This document shows, piece by piece, positions 41,716-52,080 of a DNA stretch of 63,455 bases. The position numbers and the translations under genes were made by a program. Each line of letters starts with the position of its first letter. The stretch's first letter is position 1. Under the pieces are notes generated by a model that saw only the letters and a program-made list of their open reading frames with translations, made no database searches and was not told the origin of the DNA. The DNA comes from Oppiella nova (lineage: Eukaryota; Arthropoda; Arachnida; Sarcoptiformes; Oppiidae): positions 1 through 63,455 of the forward strand of contig CAJPVJ010000025.1 of assembly GCA_905397405.1 (NCBI GenBank). The letters are read 5' to 3'.

Positions 41716-41754
41716 TTGTGACACCAATTGTGGACACAATTGACTCTTCAGTTC

Positions 41755-42010
41755 ATGAAAAGTGTGTTATATTTATGTATTAATATTGAGAAATCGTTTG
41801 ACTGTTTGGACGCTCATTGGCTCAACACTACAGCCAATCGATGCGCTCAATGCGTTGCCAATGGATTCACGCAATCATTGCAATGAAAAGTGTGTTATAT
41901 TTATGTATTAATATTGAGAAATCGTTTGACTGTTTGGACGCTCATTGGCTCAACACTACAGCCAATCGATGCGCTCAATGCGTTGCCAATGGATTCACGC
42001 AATCATTGCA
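41755..42010 (+). repeat. Tandem duplication, period 128
   Basis: Bases 41755-41882 and 41883-42010 are identical and adjacent. The period equals that of the repeats at 20291 and 42720, which points to an assembly cause. Confidence 0.92.
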
Positions 42011-42180
42011 TTCAAAGTTTTTATACAAGTTTTTCTAACTTTTTAATCACTTGTTATTGAATTGAATGCAAAGTTTTATTCAAATGAGAAATACTTGGAT
42101 ACGAAAAGGCATTTCCCAATGATATGTGATTCAGTAAATAATTGATTAGAAAATACTTGTCTAATGAGCTGAATGGCAGT

Positions 42181-42375
42181 CAGTCCTGAGCTAGAAGTGT
42201 TCACTTTTCCCATTAACAATAAATGTTACTCTTTTTAGTCATTTATAGGCTAAACTTTTGTCATTTAGCCTGTAGTAAACCATATTTTTAATAACACACT
42301 TTTTAACCCATAAATGGCTAAAATGAATAACATTTATTGTTAATGGGAAAAGTGAACACTTCTAGCTCAGGACTG
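42181..42375. mobile_element. hAT-like MITE with 8-base target duplication
   Basis: A 195-base element bounded by perfect 48-base terminal inverted repeats (42181-42228 and 42328-42375) that begin CAGTCCTGAGCTAGAAG. The inner part continues as imperfect inverted repeat, so the whole element could fold back on itself. It is flanked by the direct repeat ATGGCAGT at 42173-42180 and 42376-42383. An 8-base target duplication and ends starting CA fit the hAT superfamily; P-type elements also make 8-base duplications. It has no coding capacity and would depend on a transposase in trans. Identical arms imply recent insertion. Confidence 0.88.
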
Positions 42376-42570
42376 ATGGCAGTGTATGTACACCTGTCAT
42401 CAAATGCCATTTATTCACTATTCTCTAATACTTTATTAAATACCTTATTCTTACTGATTATGCATTTATAGCCACTAACACAGCACTGCTTACAATGATT
42501 GAAATTAATGTATGGAAAGCATTACAAATTATAATTTAGTGAAAAACGATTATAATAATCAATACATACT

Positions 42571-42777
42571 GTGCTATACTGTATTTTGTTTATCACAAAT
42601 CTAAACAGGGTAGCAGTGAAGGGGTCTGCCATAGAGTTAAGTGAATTCTCAAGGCTATTGCGGGCTAACATTGAAACGAGTGATAACTTTATTGCCACAA
42701 CTCTTGCGAAGAGTTTGGCATTGAATAGAGTTTCAGAAAAAGTTATTAATTATTCTCTAATTTCATACCAATATTGA
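42571..42777 (+). other. Unplaced candidate exon (unknown)
   Basis: The open frame after a TCTAAACAG acceptor-like site at about 42608 reads VKGSAIELSEFSRLLRANIE and continues to a stop at 42777. Its composition is more protein-like than nearby DNA, but I recognise no family and find no partner exons. Its last third falls in the period-128 duplication, so the contig may be misjoined here. It could be a terminal exon of a missing gene or a chance frame. Confidence 0.25.
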
Positions 42778-42975
42778 GAACAACAACAAAATAAATACAT
42801 TTAAAAATTGTATCATAAAAAGTGTTATAAAATTTTTATAATAAAAAATTGAATAGAGTTTCAGAAAAAGTTATTAATTATTCTCTAATTTCATACCAAT
42901 ATTGAGAACAACAACAAAATAAATACATTTAAAAATTGTATCATAAAAAGTGTTATAAAATTTTTATAATAAAAA
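42720..42975 (+). repeat. Tandem duplication, period 128
   Basis: Bases 42720-42847 and 42848-42975 are identical and adjacent, ending 28 bases before the ACAD8 start codon. Same period as at 20291 and 41755. Confidence 0.92.
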
Positions 42976-43003
42976 TACTTTTTATAATAAAAAGTGAACG
43001 AAA

Positions 43004-44702
43004 ATGTTGTCATTGATGGCAAAAGTGGGCACTAATTGCCCGAAGATATTGTGCCAAACATTGATCCGACAATTCAGCGAATTCTCCAGAAATACATTAA
43101 TCGATGCGTCCATTGGTCTGAACGCAGAACAAAGACAACTCCAAGAGATGGCTTATCAGTTCAGTATCAATGAGTTCAGACCACACATGAGGGAATGGGA
43201 TCAAAATGAATACCTTCCCGTCGATAAGCTCCGCAAAAGCGCGGAATTAGGTTTCGGAGGACTGTATACACCGGCCGAGAAGGGAGGCACTGGTCTCTCA
43301 CGGCTGGACACCTCCATTGTGATCGAGGCTCTGGCACAGGGATGTGTGTCCACCACAGCCCTGTTGTCCATTCACAACATGGTCTGTGCGATGATCGCCC
43401 AGTTTGGGAACGACCGCCAAATTCAGACACTTATTCCCGATTTGGTTTCGATGCGAAAGATAGGCGCCTATTGTCTGACGGAACCCAACGCCGGCTCCGA
43501 CGCCGCAAACCTCGAGACCAGAGCCCAGAAATTCAAAGATTCTTATATTTGTGAGATTCTTATTAAGATTTGAAATATAGTTTTTATTTGAGTTTTGTTT
43601 GTGTTTGTAGTGAACGGAACCAAAAGCTTCATCAGCGGTGGCGGAGAGAGTGATGTGTTTCTCGTGATGTGCAGAACGGGTGGCGCCGGACCTAAAGGTA
43701 TCTCTTGTATTATAGTAGAAAAAGGCAGCGAAGGGCTCAGTTTCGGACATAAAGAGAGCAAAATGGGTTGGAATAGTCAGCCCACCCGTCAGGTGATACT
43801 CGAAGACTGTAAAGTGTCCGCTAATAACCTGTTGGGCAGCGAAGGCATTGGTTTCAACATAGCCATGAGTGGCATCAACGGAGGCCGCGTTAATATAGCC
43901 TCGTGTTCATTAGGAGGGGCCCAATGGGCACTGGAGGAGACATTGAGATACACCTGCGATCGCAAACAGTTCGGTCAACCCATCGCCGACTTCCAGAACA
44001 CTCGCTTCGAATTGGCGACAATGGCTTCGGATCTGTTGTCCTCTCGATTAGCCGTCCGAATGGCCGCCAAAGCCATGGATGACAAACAGATGGGTTTAGA
44101 CACGAACGACACTCACATCCCTGTCAGCTCACTGTGCGCTATGTCTAAACTGTTAGCCACAGAGCGCTGCCATAATATCATTGATCGCTGCCTTCAACTT
44201 TTCGGAGGTATTGACTGTTATTTAATTGAATCAAATGTTTACACAAATTAGTGATAAACCATTCAAACGATGACATATCATGTTAGAGCAGTTTATTAGG
44301 ACTTAATGCACAGTAATTGTTATCTAAGTTATTCATACGATTAATATTTCCACATAATAGATAGACATTCATTTACAATATTAGTATAAAAGTATAATAT
44401 TCTTGAAATTCTTTGAAGACTATTTATTCAATAAAACTTTAAAATGTAATTATTAATTCACAGGTTATGGATACCTAAAAGATTACCCTATTCAACAATT
44501 ATTGAGAGATACAAGGGTTCACCGGATACTGGAGGGAACTAATGAGATAATGAAAGTGATAATCGCTAAAGACTTAATTGACAAACACATTGAATCGCAT
44601 CTAACCAATAATTCTCGGAAACCCATGTCCTTTACTAATGGTATATCTAAGGATAAAAGTGAACATTTGTTACAAAACAATAGAAGTGCAGTAGCATCAT
44701 AG
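43004..44702 (+). CDS. ACAD8: Isobutyryl-CoA dehydrogenase, mitochondrial
   Basis: ACAD8 is an FAD enzyme of the mitochondrial matrix that oxidises isobutyryl-CoA to methacrylyl-CoA in valine breakdown. Exons: 43004-43550, 43611-44207 and 44464-44702, giving 460 residues. The first 30 residues are a presequence (MLSLMAKVGTNCPKILCQTL). The fold is shown by AYCLTEPNAGSDAANLETRA, LNGTKSFISGGGESDVFLVM and CRTGGAGPKGISCIIVEKG. KMGWNSQPTRQVILEDCKV and NGGRVNIASCSLGGAQWALE favour ACAD8 over the short-chain and branched-chain paralogues. The catalytic Glu is in ILEGTNEIM at about 405. About 30 extra C-terminal residues follow the usual family end. Confidence 0.95.
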
Positions 44703-45074
44703 TGATCCAGTTAATTATAACGTTTATAATGTGAGTGATTTTGCACAAAAAAACATAAAATTCTTATCCAATTAATTTTAATTTTTAATATGGTACAAAG
44801 TATTTTACAATTATAACATGTTTCAATCTGTACAGTAAGTTGTAACAAAGTGTAACATTGACTGTTGAGATCAACATTTTATTAATTGCAAACATTTGCG
44901 ATTAAAAGCACTGAATATAAATATTATTGCATAAAAATCAATTCATTTTATTAAAAAAAACATTTCAATAAAAATTATAAAAAACAACAAAACAAGAATA
45001 ATAATTATTATTACTGTCATAAATCATTGAAAACACTTTTCAATGATATACTTACGACATATAATAAATAAACG
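44703..45074. other. Convergent 3' regions, ACAD8 and innexin
   Basis: AT-rich DNA of 372 bases between two converging genes. AATAAA-type signals lie near 44968 (plus strand). No exon is seen. Confidence 0.6.
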
Positions 45075-46388
45075 CTAATTAATGGAAATTCGTTCAAAAC
45101 TTTCCAATTGAACTGAACTCTTGTGTGAAGTCTTACTATTTTCAATGGGATATATGTCTACCCTTTCATTGAACTGGTCGTCATTCCTTATCTTTTCGTA
45201 AAGTTTTTCCAGAATTTCTTTGAAAATAATTTGTTCAATATTTTGAGCCAACTATTGAAACAAAAGACAATTAAAACAAATAGTTATTTTCAATTAAAAA
45301 ATGAAAGAATTAAATACCAAATACAATATAAACCAATCGCCTAAATGTAATCCACAGACGAGTCGTTTGCATCGGTTATCACTTCCGAGAGATAACTCAA
45401 ACCGATAGCGACAGACATAATAACGCATTAGTGGACAACAAATGAGAATAAATCTGAATATAATCACAAAACTTGTGATAATCGCCAGAAAATAAAACCA
45501 AAACCATATGAAGAGATATATCTTCTGATTGAATATATTGATGGATAGGACACATAAAGCATCGATTGTCTCAACACTTCCAGAGGCGCCGAATCGCTTG
45601 AATTCACATTTACTTAGAATCGGAAATATCTGTAAATTTTAGAAATAATAAATTATATTAAAGTGTGAATTAATGCTAATTTGTAGGATTACTCGAGTGA
45701 AGGGATCAACGGTGACATTGGGATCAGACGTGACATATCTGATCAAATGAATGCCAAATGTGTGGAACTGATGGGAGAGGAAGATGTCGTTGACGAAGAT
45801 TTGGATCAAGACATTGAAGAAGGCCAACAGTTCGCACAAGAAGTATTTGATGGCATACCAGTCGTTCGCACCGGCAGTTCTGTACAGAAACTCCACTATA
45901 AGTGTCGTCTTCTTCTCTCTGAGGTTGTCTTCAATGGAGAAGTAGTTGAGATCCGACACGAGTGAAGACATTTTGTTGCCTTCGAAGCACTTCCAGAGCC
46001 ATCGCGGAAAGTAGAAGCAAATGGATTGCAATAACAGCATAAACCAAACCCATTGATAGTAGTAGTGATACGTAAGTCGAGTTGGGTCTCTGTGATCAGT
46101 GGCACCCAATCCGTGGTACACCCCATACTGTGGGCTCTTATATGCCTCGGGATTGATTGAATAGGTGGAGCCCACGTAACAGTACATATTCAGGGTATTC
46201 TTATCCACAGTCTCTCCATTGGCCTCACAATCGATGGGTTCTCCGGCTATTTGTTTCGTTGAATTCAGTATAAAGAATGCCATTAATATGAGAACAGTTA
46301 GAGTGCAGTGCAGTCTAAACACCATTCCGTCGATGTGTAGCCGTCTATACCTCAACAGCTTTGCCAACGAAGCAAATATCTCAAGCAT
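45075..46388 (-). CDS. Innexin gap-junction protein
   Basis: Innexins form invertebrate gap-junction channels and hemichannels. Minus-strand exons: 46388-45693, 45629-45318 and 45251-45075, giving 394 residues. The protein has four spans, and YYQWV, the family signature at the start of TM2, is at about 110-114. Loop 1 has Cys 54 and 70; loop 2 has the Cys pair in SKCEFKRFG and IDALCVLSINIFNQKIY. Other marks are LKYRRLHID-like RYRRLHIDGM near the N-terminus and GDWFILYLLAQNIEQIIFKE near the C-terminus. The ATG at 46388 is preferred because an upstream frame extension lacks ATG. Innexin supports a protostome source. The paralogue number cannot be assigned. Confidence 0.95.
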
Positions 46389-46630
46389 TTTATCCACATT
46401 TACCGCAAACACTGGCCATTACCTCAAGAATCACTTCTCAATACAGAATATTTTGCAAAAACTTACGATTAATACAAAGTTTACAGTTTTGTCAAACTTT
46501 TTACTCAACTATTCTATTGTATCTCTCGTGAAATCATTTGCATCTCTATTGTACTATACTTTTAAAACTTTTAGACAAAAAACAGATTTAAATTTTATGG
46601 TGAATTTATAGCAATAATTTATATAACAAA
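46389..46630. promoter_or_regulatory. Shared 5' region, innexin and tetraspan gene
   Basis: Only 242 bases separate the start codons of the innexin (minus) and the tetraspan protein (plus), so both promoters lie here. Both products are membrane proteins, so co-expression is plausible but not shown. Confidence 0.45.
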
Positions 46631-47611
46631 ATGGTTGAACTGAATGTTGATCTAAGCGTTAATAATCTGAAGCAAAAGAAGTCTGAATCAAAAGACCGAA
46701 CCATTAAAGACAAGACCAACAAATGTACGGCAATTGTGAAACAAGAGAGACCACAAGAATATATAATATCGAGCTCTAGTGCGACAGTTCGCAGTCCTTT
46801 TGGACACCAATCGAGTGATAATACGAGTTTCAAGTGGAAGACCAGTGATCCAGAGCCTACAGACTCTGCACTTAATGAGTGGAAAGTGGAGAGATATGTG
46901 CCGAAGAAGTTCCGCAACAAAGGCAGTACAGACACGAGTGGTTTGAATGCATTCAAACTGATTCGCTTCGATTGGGATGAGTTCAGTGGTTGTGTCGGTT
47001 ACTCGCGAATCATTATATCGATCCTCTCTTTAGTCGTTATTGTGATCACAGTTCTCGACATCACCTCCGAAGAGATGGACACCAAAGGCAATGTACTTCT
47101 CAAGGGTTTCAATGCGAGTCAATCGATGGAGAGACATATCGCCCCCATAACCAATGCAATGGAAACCAATGCTAAATACTATTTAATGATAATCTGTGTA
47201 ATGGCTGTAACACTGGAGACCACTCTGTTGTTGTGCTATTCCTTTCATGTGGTCGAGTCGTTGCCCACAATTAAATGGCTTTGTTTGGAGTCCGTATACT
47301 CGAGCATATGGTGTCTCCAGTTTATCGTAGTCTCCATTTGGATCTCATTCTTCGGCTTCTTATTCTTCGTGGTTGGTATGATTGGGTTAGTTATCGCCAT
47401 ATTGTATCTGGTTTTGGCCTCTATTAAGCTCAACAAATACTGTCGAGGGGTTACCGCACAGGAAGGCACTGACGATCCCGACGGCAACCGAGTTCGCAGT
47501 CTTACGCCTAATCTTAAGTTCTCAAACAGTATGAATAGACAGCCGGTGCCCACACCTGTCCATCAAAATACAGCTGACAATCATAATAAGGACGAAGAGA
47601 ACTTCATTTAA
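46631..47611 (+). CDS. Uncharacterised four-span membrane protein
   Basis: I do not recognise a family. A single uninterrupted frame encodes 326 residues. Residues 1-120 are hydrophilic and Lys/Ser-rich. Hydrophobic spans lie at about 124-142 (IIISILSLVVIVITVL), 183-204 (YYLMIICVMAVTLETTLLLC) and a 40-residue block at 226-266 that can hold two spans. The loop between spans 1 and 2 has an NAS glycosylation sequon. The tail is polar and acidic and ends DEENFI. Four spans with both tails cytoplasmic recall MARVEL or claudin-like topologies, but no signature motif is present. Codon use and length make it a real gene. Confidence 0.8.
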   Translation: MVELNVDLSVNNLKQKKSESKDRTIKDKTNKCTAIVKQERPQEYIISSSSATVRSPFGHQSSDNTSFKWKTSDPEPTDSALNEWKVERYVPKKFRNKGSTDTSGLNAFKLIRFDWDEFSGCVGYSRIIISILSLVVIVITVLDITSEEMDTKGNVLLKGFNASQSMERHIAPITNAMETNAKYYLMIICVMAVTLETTLLLCYSFHVVESLPTIKWLCLESVYSSIWCLQFIVVSIWISFFGFLFFVVGMIGLVIAILYLVLASIKLNKYCRGVTAQEGTDDPDGNRVRSLTPNLKFSNSMNRQPVPTPVHQNTADNHNKDEENFI

Positions 47612-47758
47612 TGATTCAAATAAATGGATCCAACTTTTAAAAACATACGATATTTATAACAGAAATTGTTTTATTAATAGTTACAGTATTTATACAATAA
47701 TTATATATTATTTAATTAAAATACATTTAATTAAATGTCAAAAAATAGTTTTTGTGAT

Positions 47759-49897
47759 TTAAATGGATGAGAAATGACTGTTCAATAGTAAAACTTTATC
47801 TAAATATCTGGGATCTAATGCTTTGCGTCTAATAGACAACTGTTCACCACTTGTCGAATAGTGACAGCATTTGGACAAAACCGATGGAATACTTAATATT
47901 CTTTGGGCTAAGAATCTAAGCCGTGGCAGACGTGTCGAGTGCTCTCCGCACCAGAACTCCAACGGCTGTGTTTGGCCGACCTCTAAGTTCAGATACCTCT
48001 GCAACTCATCCTTTTCCTCTTCATTCGTCTCATCTAAGTATTCGGTGAACGCTTCGGTACTCTTATCTTCAATCGCTTTAAACTTTTTCGACGCTTTCGG
48101 CTCAACGCTATCATCAGAAGAGTTGGCGTCAGACGAGAGATCCTGTGGTGAACACAACGGCTGCTGCAAGTGATTGATGTGCGAAAAGTGTGCCAATTGT
48201 TTGCGTATAATATCATAGGTTTTGGTTCTCATGTCTTCGCAAAACATTTTCAATTTCTTGAATCGCGGATCAAAGCAGACGGCCATCAAAAAGATGGGAT
48301 GATTTAAATTGCTTCGAAGGATGGCTGCTCTCAGTTTGTCCTTCACTTTCTTAATGAGTTGCGAATCGCTTTCGGAACTCTTGCAGTGGTTCTCAAGTTT
48401 TACTCTCCAAAGAGAGATCAAATTGATGGTCGAAATGGATTTGTCGGTCTCGAAGTGGAAGTAATTTAAAGCCTCGGCGAATGGCAACAAAAAGTCTGTG
48501 ATCTCATCGAAACACGGCTTCCCAACGAACCCCAGCTCTTGCTGTTCGCCGAGAATTTGTTTCAGATTCGGGAACTCTTTGAGGAGTTTGAAAATCTTGA
48601 GGATTTGAAACCAATTATTGAAGTTAGAGATGCCTTGCGTTACGAACTTCAGGCCAAAGCCGTCGATATTCTCCATTATATTCGTAATCATTTTAATCTC
48701 ATTAAACATTTGACTGAATTCTTTGATTGAATGCATTTCGTCGAGAATTCTGTTCAACTGATGGTTAACACAAAACAAGAAGTTATCGTTGGCTTCGATA
48801 TCAAAGGCTGAGAACTCGTTGTCGAATAGGTATATGAACTCAGAGTTGGATTCATTGATGTCTTTGCGAATCAGATCCAAAAGTTTAATGAGTTGTTCGC
48901 TGGAACTCATGTGTGATATGTCTTTGGTTACCACTATTTTACACAAATCCTTGTTGTGTTGAGTGTCCGCCAAGTGGGCCCACACTGTCATAAACCTTCT
49001 TCGCGTGATCTCTTGAGTCCACAAATCGACCACAAATGTGATAAATGAATACTTCTGCAAAACAGATCGAAAGTCGAGTCTTGAGGTCTCGAAAGCGTTT
49101 GCGAATAAACTGTTGGCTTTAAATCTGTCGAAATTAATGGAGCCATTGATTGCACCGAAACTTATCAACTGCTGAACCAATCGCTGAAATGACTCGCTTT
49201 CCAACACTTCCAGAGGTATTAATTCCGTGCAAAACAGTTTCAATATGTTTAACGACAATAATTCTTCGGTGAAGGCGCTGTTCGTGTCCTCCAACTGTTC
49301 CGACACCAGAGCCAACGTCTTGCGCGAGTCCAGCGAGTGCTGTGACAACGCGTTTCCCATCAAGTCTTGTGCCAAATGACGACTATTTTTGGCCAAATTG
49401 TTAACCATTTCGATGGCGACCAACGAATTGAAGGCAAAGTTTGGCTTAAAGGTTGCGTTGAGTTTGTTGTGAACGGTTGTCGCCGAAGAGGTGGAAGCGC
49501 TGGTCGACGGGACGACACTCTTACTACTTGTGCTCGCGTTTGACGCCCGACTAGACGACGAGTGACCGGCCTTTGAGCGATTGGCGGATGTGTTGAACGG
49601 AATGCCGGCAGCGATGGCGGCGGCGATGGCCTGTTTGGAACAGGGATGGCGGTGCAGACCACCCGTTCCCTCCCTGGCCTTATAGCTGACGGCTTTCATG
49701 CATCGGACGCATACGGCATAGGGAAGGGTCACCCCATCGAGACATACGAGTCGGAAGAACTGCCAGATGTCTGCGCGCGCGTCCTTGAACTCTATCAGAC
49801 GAATCCGCGACGACTTCTCGCGGATCAGTTGACCGATAATTGTCTTGTCGTCCACTATATTCGCCAGTTTACTAACCCTGGTATCCATTGCCGACAT
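47759..49897 (-). CDS. BED zinc-finger hAT-transposase-like protein
   Basis: An intronless 712-residue frame. A BED-type zinc finger lies at about 43-90 (DIWQFFRL..., Cys63-x2-Cys66 and His82-x3-Cys86), followed by a Ser/Ala-rich linker to about 145. An RNase H-like hAT core follows, with candidate acidic residues Asp292 (VVDLWTQE), Asp360 (YLFDN) and Glu476 (LLPFAEAL) and a CxxH motif at 377-380 (CVNHQLNRIL). The hAT C-terminal dimerisation region spans about 630-712 (PLEFWCGEHSTRLPRLRFLA) and ends LDKVLLLN, but the usual SAPSERVFS block is replaced. No terminal inverted repeats are visible close by. It is either a transposase whose ends I cannot see or a domesticated ZBED/DREF-type regulator. 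Confidence 0.85.
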   Translation of the reverse strand: MSAMDTRVSKLANIVDDKTIIGQLIREKSSRIRLIEFKDARADIWQFFRLVCLDGVTLPYAVCVRCMKAVSYKAREGTGGLHRHPCSKQAIAAAIAAGIPFNTSANRSKAGHSSSSRASNASTSSKSVVPSTSASTSSATTVHNKLNATFKPNFAFNSLVAIEMVNNLAKNSRHLAQDLMGNALSQHSLDSRKTLALVSEQLEDTNSAFTEELLSLNILKLFCTELIPLEVLESESFQRLVQQLISFGAINGSINFDRFKANSLFANAFETSRLDFRSVLQKYSFITFVVDLWTQEITRRRFMTVWAHLADTQHNKDLCKIVVTKDISHMSSSEQLIKLLDLIRKDINESNSEFIYLFDNEFSAFDIEANDNFLFCVNHQLNRILDEMHSIKEFSQMFNEIKMITNIMENIDGFGLKFVTQGISNFNNWFQILKIFKLLKEFPNLKQILGEQQELGFVGKPCFDEITDFLLPFAEALNYFHFETDKSISTINLISLWRVKLENHCKSSESDSQLIKKVKDKLRAAILRSNLNHPIFLMAVCFDPRFKKLKMFCEDMRTKTYDIIRKQLAHFSHINHLQQPLCSPQDLSSDANSSDDSVEPKASKKFKAIEDKSTEAFTEYLDETNEEEKDELQRYLNLEVGQTQPLEFWCGEHSTRLPRLRFLAQRILSIPSVLSKCCHYSTSGEQLSIRRKALDPRYLDKVLLLNSHFSSI

Positions 49898-50551
49898 AAC
49901 CCCTCATAACACACATAACATGTTTGTGATTGGATTGCAGGCAACAAACAAACTCATCGCTCATTCACTGCTCACTCAACACAATAGTCACGAACTTTTC
50001 ATAAACTCACGAAAACTTTTATTATCATTTCAATTGTGTTTTGTGGTGACAATGAGTGGACTATTGGTGGCAAATATGGATCACTTGATGACAAGATGGC
50101 ACACAATGACAAGCCATGAGAGCATACATAACACACATAACACACCCGAAAGGGACGGACTTCTCACGAATGTGTTGTGCCTTCGCGTCACGCAATCAAT
50201 GCACACAACACTCACACATACAGTGCATACACTCCATGCAGTCATACACTCAATACAACTCCTCTCACACACAACACACACACACACTTTGGCCCACAGT
50301 TGGGCTCAGGGTGTGGGGGACCACATCGGCGCTTACCTATGTTTGCAGTCAATACAACACTCCCCCTCACTGACAGGTTTGCCCCCACTTTCACTCAATA
50401 CATACACACACAAGCATACAGTTTGCGCACGTTTTCATTGACTCATAATTTGTGATTTAATAATTGAATTATGAATGACAGTAATCAATGACTGCTTACA
50501 TCATATGTTCAAATTGATCAATCAATTCTATTGTGTTTAACATTCAATTGA
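49898..50551. promoter_or_regulatory. Divergent 5' region, BED/hAT gene and PACT-like gene
   Basis: 654 bases between two divergent starts. The middle (about 50110-50420) is rich in CACA, ACACTC and CATACA simple sequence. Overlapping open frames in all three plus-strand phases here are a by-product of that low complexity. Both promoters must lie here. Confidence 0.5.
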
Positions 50552-51877
50552 ATGGAAGTAAGTATTCATTGCTTTGATCCCTCAATCACTCACTCATTGA
50601 TGTCTTAAACACACAGAAAACTCCGATATCACGACTGCAAGAGATCTGTGCCCACAATGGACTGTCACCGGAGTATCAGTTGCTGTCCGTGGAGGGGGTC
50701 GTTCACGCGCCCACCTTTATATACCGGGTCACTGTAGGGGGTATGTGTTGTCCACCACTTCCTTGAATATATGAATATATGCCAAACCGTGTGTCTGTCT
50801 GTCCACTCGTGCAGAGGTGTCGGTGTCGGCCACCGGACAGAGCAAGAAGAAAGCCAAACACGCCGTCGCCAAGAGAGCCATCGAAACCATCATCAAAGAC
50901 AGCGACTATCAGGTGGAGAACGCGGACATCATCCTCGAGATACTCAAAGAGCAGGACATGAAGTATGCCATACGAGGCACACGTGTGTGCTATTTGTCAC
51001 TCATTATGATTGCATTGAATGTCATATAAAGTGATGGAAACGATGTGGAAGTGAGCGAAGAAGTGGGCGATGAGGAAGACGACGGCACGAACCCAGTGGG
51101 CAAACTGCAGGAGATCTGTATGAAGAGGCACTGGCGGCCACCCCTTTACAAGACGGTCAGTGAGGATGGCTTACCTCATGAGCGCGTCTTTAAGATGGTG
51201 TGCGTTATCGAGAACATGGACTTCAATGAGACGGGTGTCGGCAAATCGAAACGACTCGCGAAGAGAAGGGCCGCACATCTGATGATCAAACGACTTAAAG
51301 ACGAGAATCTGGCCGACGCTGAGGACGTGGCCGTACGTACCCTTACAACCCATACATCCACTCAATTGTCAATCATTTGCCATTCATTTGTTGCGTTTAG
51401 GATAAGAATAACAAGAGCTTTGATTCGACTTTTTTCGACAACTATATCGAGACGAAGAGTTCGGGAAAAGTGATTCCCGCGAAGCAAAAGATCGACAACT
51501 TTTATGAACATTTGAAACCAGAATTGAGCGACAAATTGGATGAACTAATCAACGGCTGTGTGAACACCGAGAGTGTGACGGAAATGGGTCTCACATACGA
51601 TACCGACTATTTGACAGTTCTCTTAGAGCTCACAAAACTGCTGGACTGCACGTTCAAAGTGCTAACTGTCCCTCAGTTGAGTTACTCCAACCTATACCAG
51701 TGTATGGTTCACATCATACCCAACGACATCTCCTATTCAGACCTACCGGTACTCACGTCGTGGGGTTCGGCCGAACAGTTGGAGGACGCGAAGCAAACGG
51801 CCGCCGGAAATGCCATTAAACTATTCAGTCATATGAGAGGCAAACAGAGCCTCGAAAAGTTTGTCAACGAACCATAA
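50552..51877 (+). CDS. PACT/TRBP/Loquacious-type dsRNA-binding protein
   Basis: Proteins of this family partner Dicer in microRNA and siRNA processing and load Argonaute. Exons: 50552-50557, 50617-50740, 50815-50962, 51032-51332 and 51401-51877, giving 351 residues. Three dsRNA-binding domains can be seen. The first begins KTPISRLQEICAHNGLSPEY and has GQSKKKAKHAVAKRAIE. The second begins PVGKLQEICMKRHWRPPLY and has KSKRLAKRRAAHLMI. The third (LTVLLELTKLLDCTFKVLTV to LEDAKQTAAGNAIKLF) is degenerate and resembles the type-B domain used for Dicer binding. Exon 1 is only ATG GAA. PACT, TRBP and Loqs cannot be told apart here; R2D2, with two domains, is excluded. Confidence 0.9.
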
Positions 51878-52080
51878 AACTGTGATTTTAATAGATTCCC
51901 AATTAGGGCACTACTGTATAATGAAGTCATTTCATAATTGTTTTGAAAACTAATTTTCATAATTTATACCAATTATTGTCTTTATACCGGTAATAGAAAA
52001 ATCTTTTTATTATTTGGTCTCAAGTATCAGAAATAATCACAAAATCTTTTTTAATAAACGCATAAAAAGTTGAATAAATA

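Larger units (their letters stand above)
41716..43003. other. Intergenic zone with MITE and duplications
   Basis: This 1.3-kb AT-rich zone between MAD1 and ACAD8 contains two period-128 duplications (41755-42010 and 42720-42975), a MITE (42181-42375) and one unplaced open frame (42571-42777). The first duplication lies just upstream of the MAD1 start and includes part of its likely promoter. Confidence 0.7.

Noticed and set aside
50081-50455. Overlapping open frames in several phases between the BED/hAT and PACT-like genes
   Set aside because: They arise from CACA/ACACTC low-complexity sequence that lacks stops in every phase.
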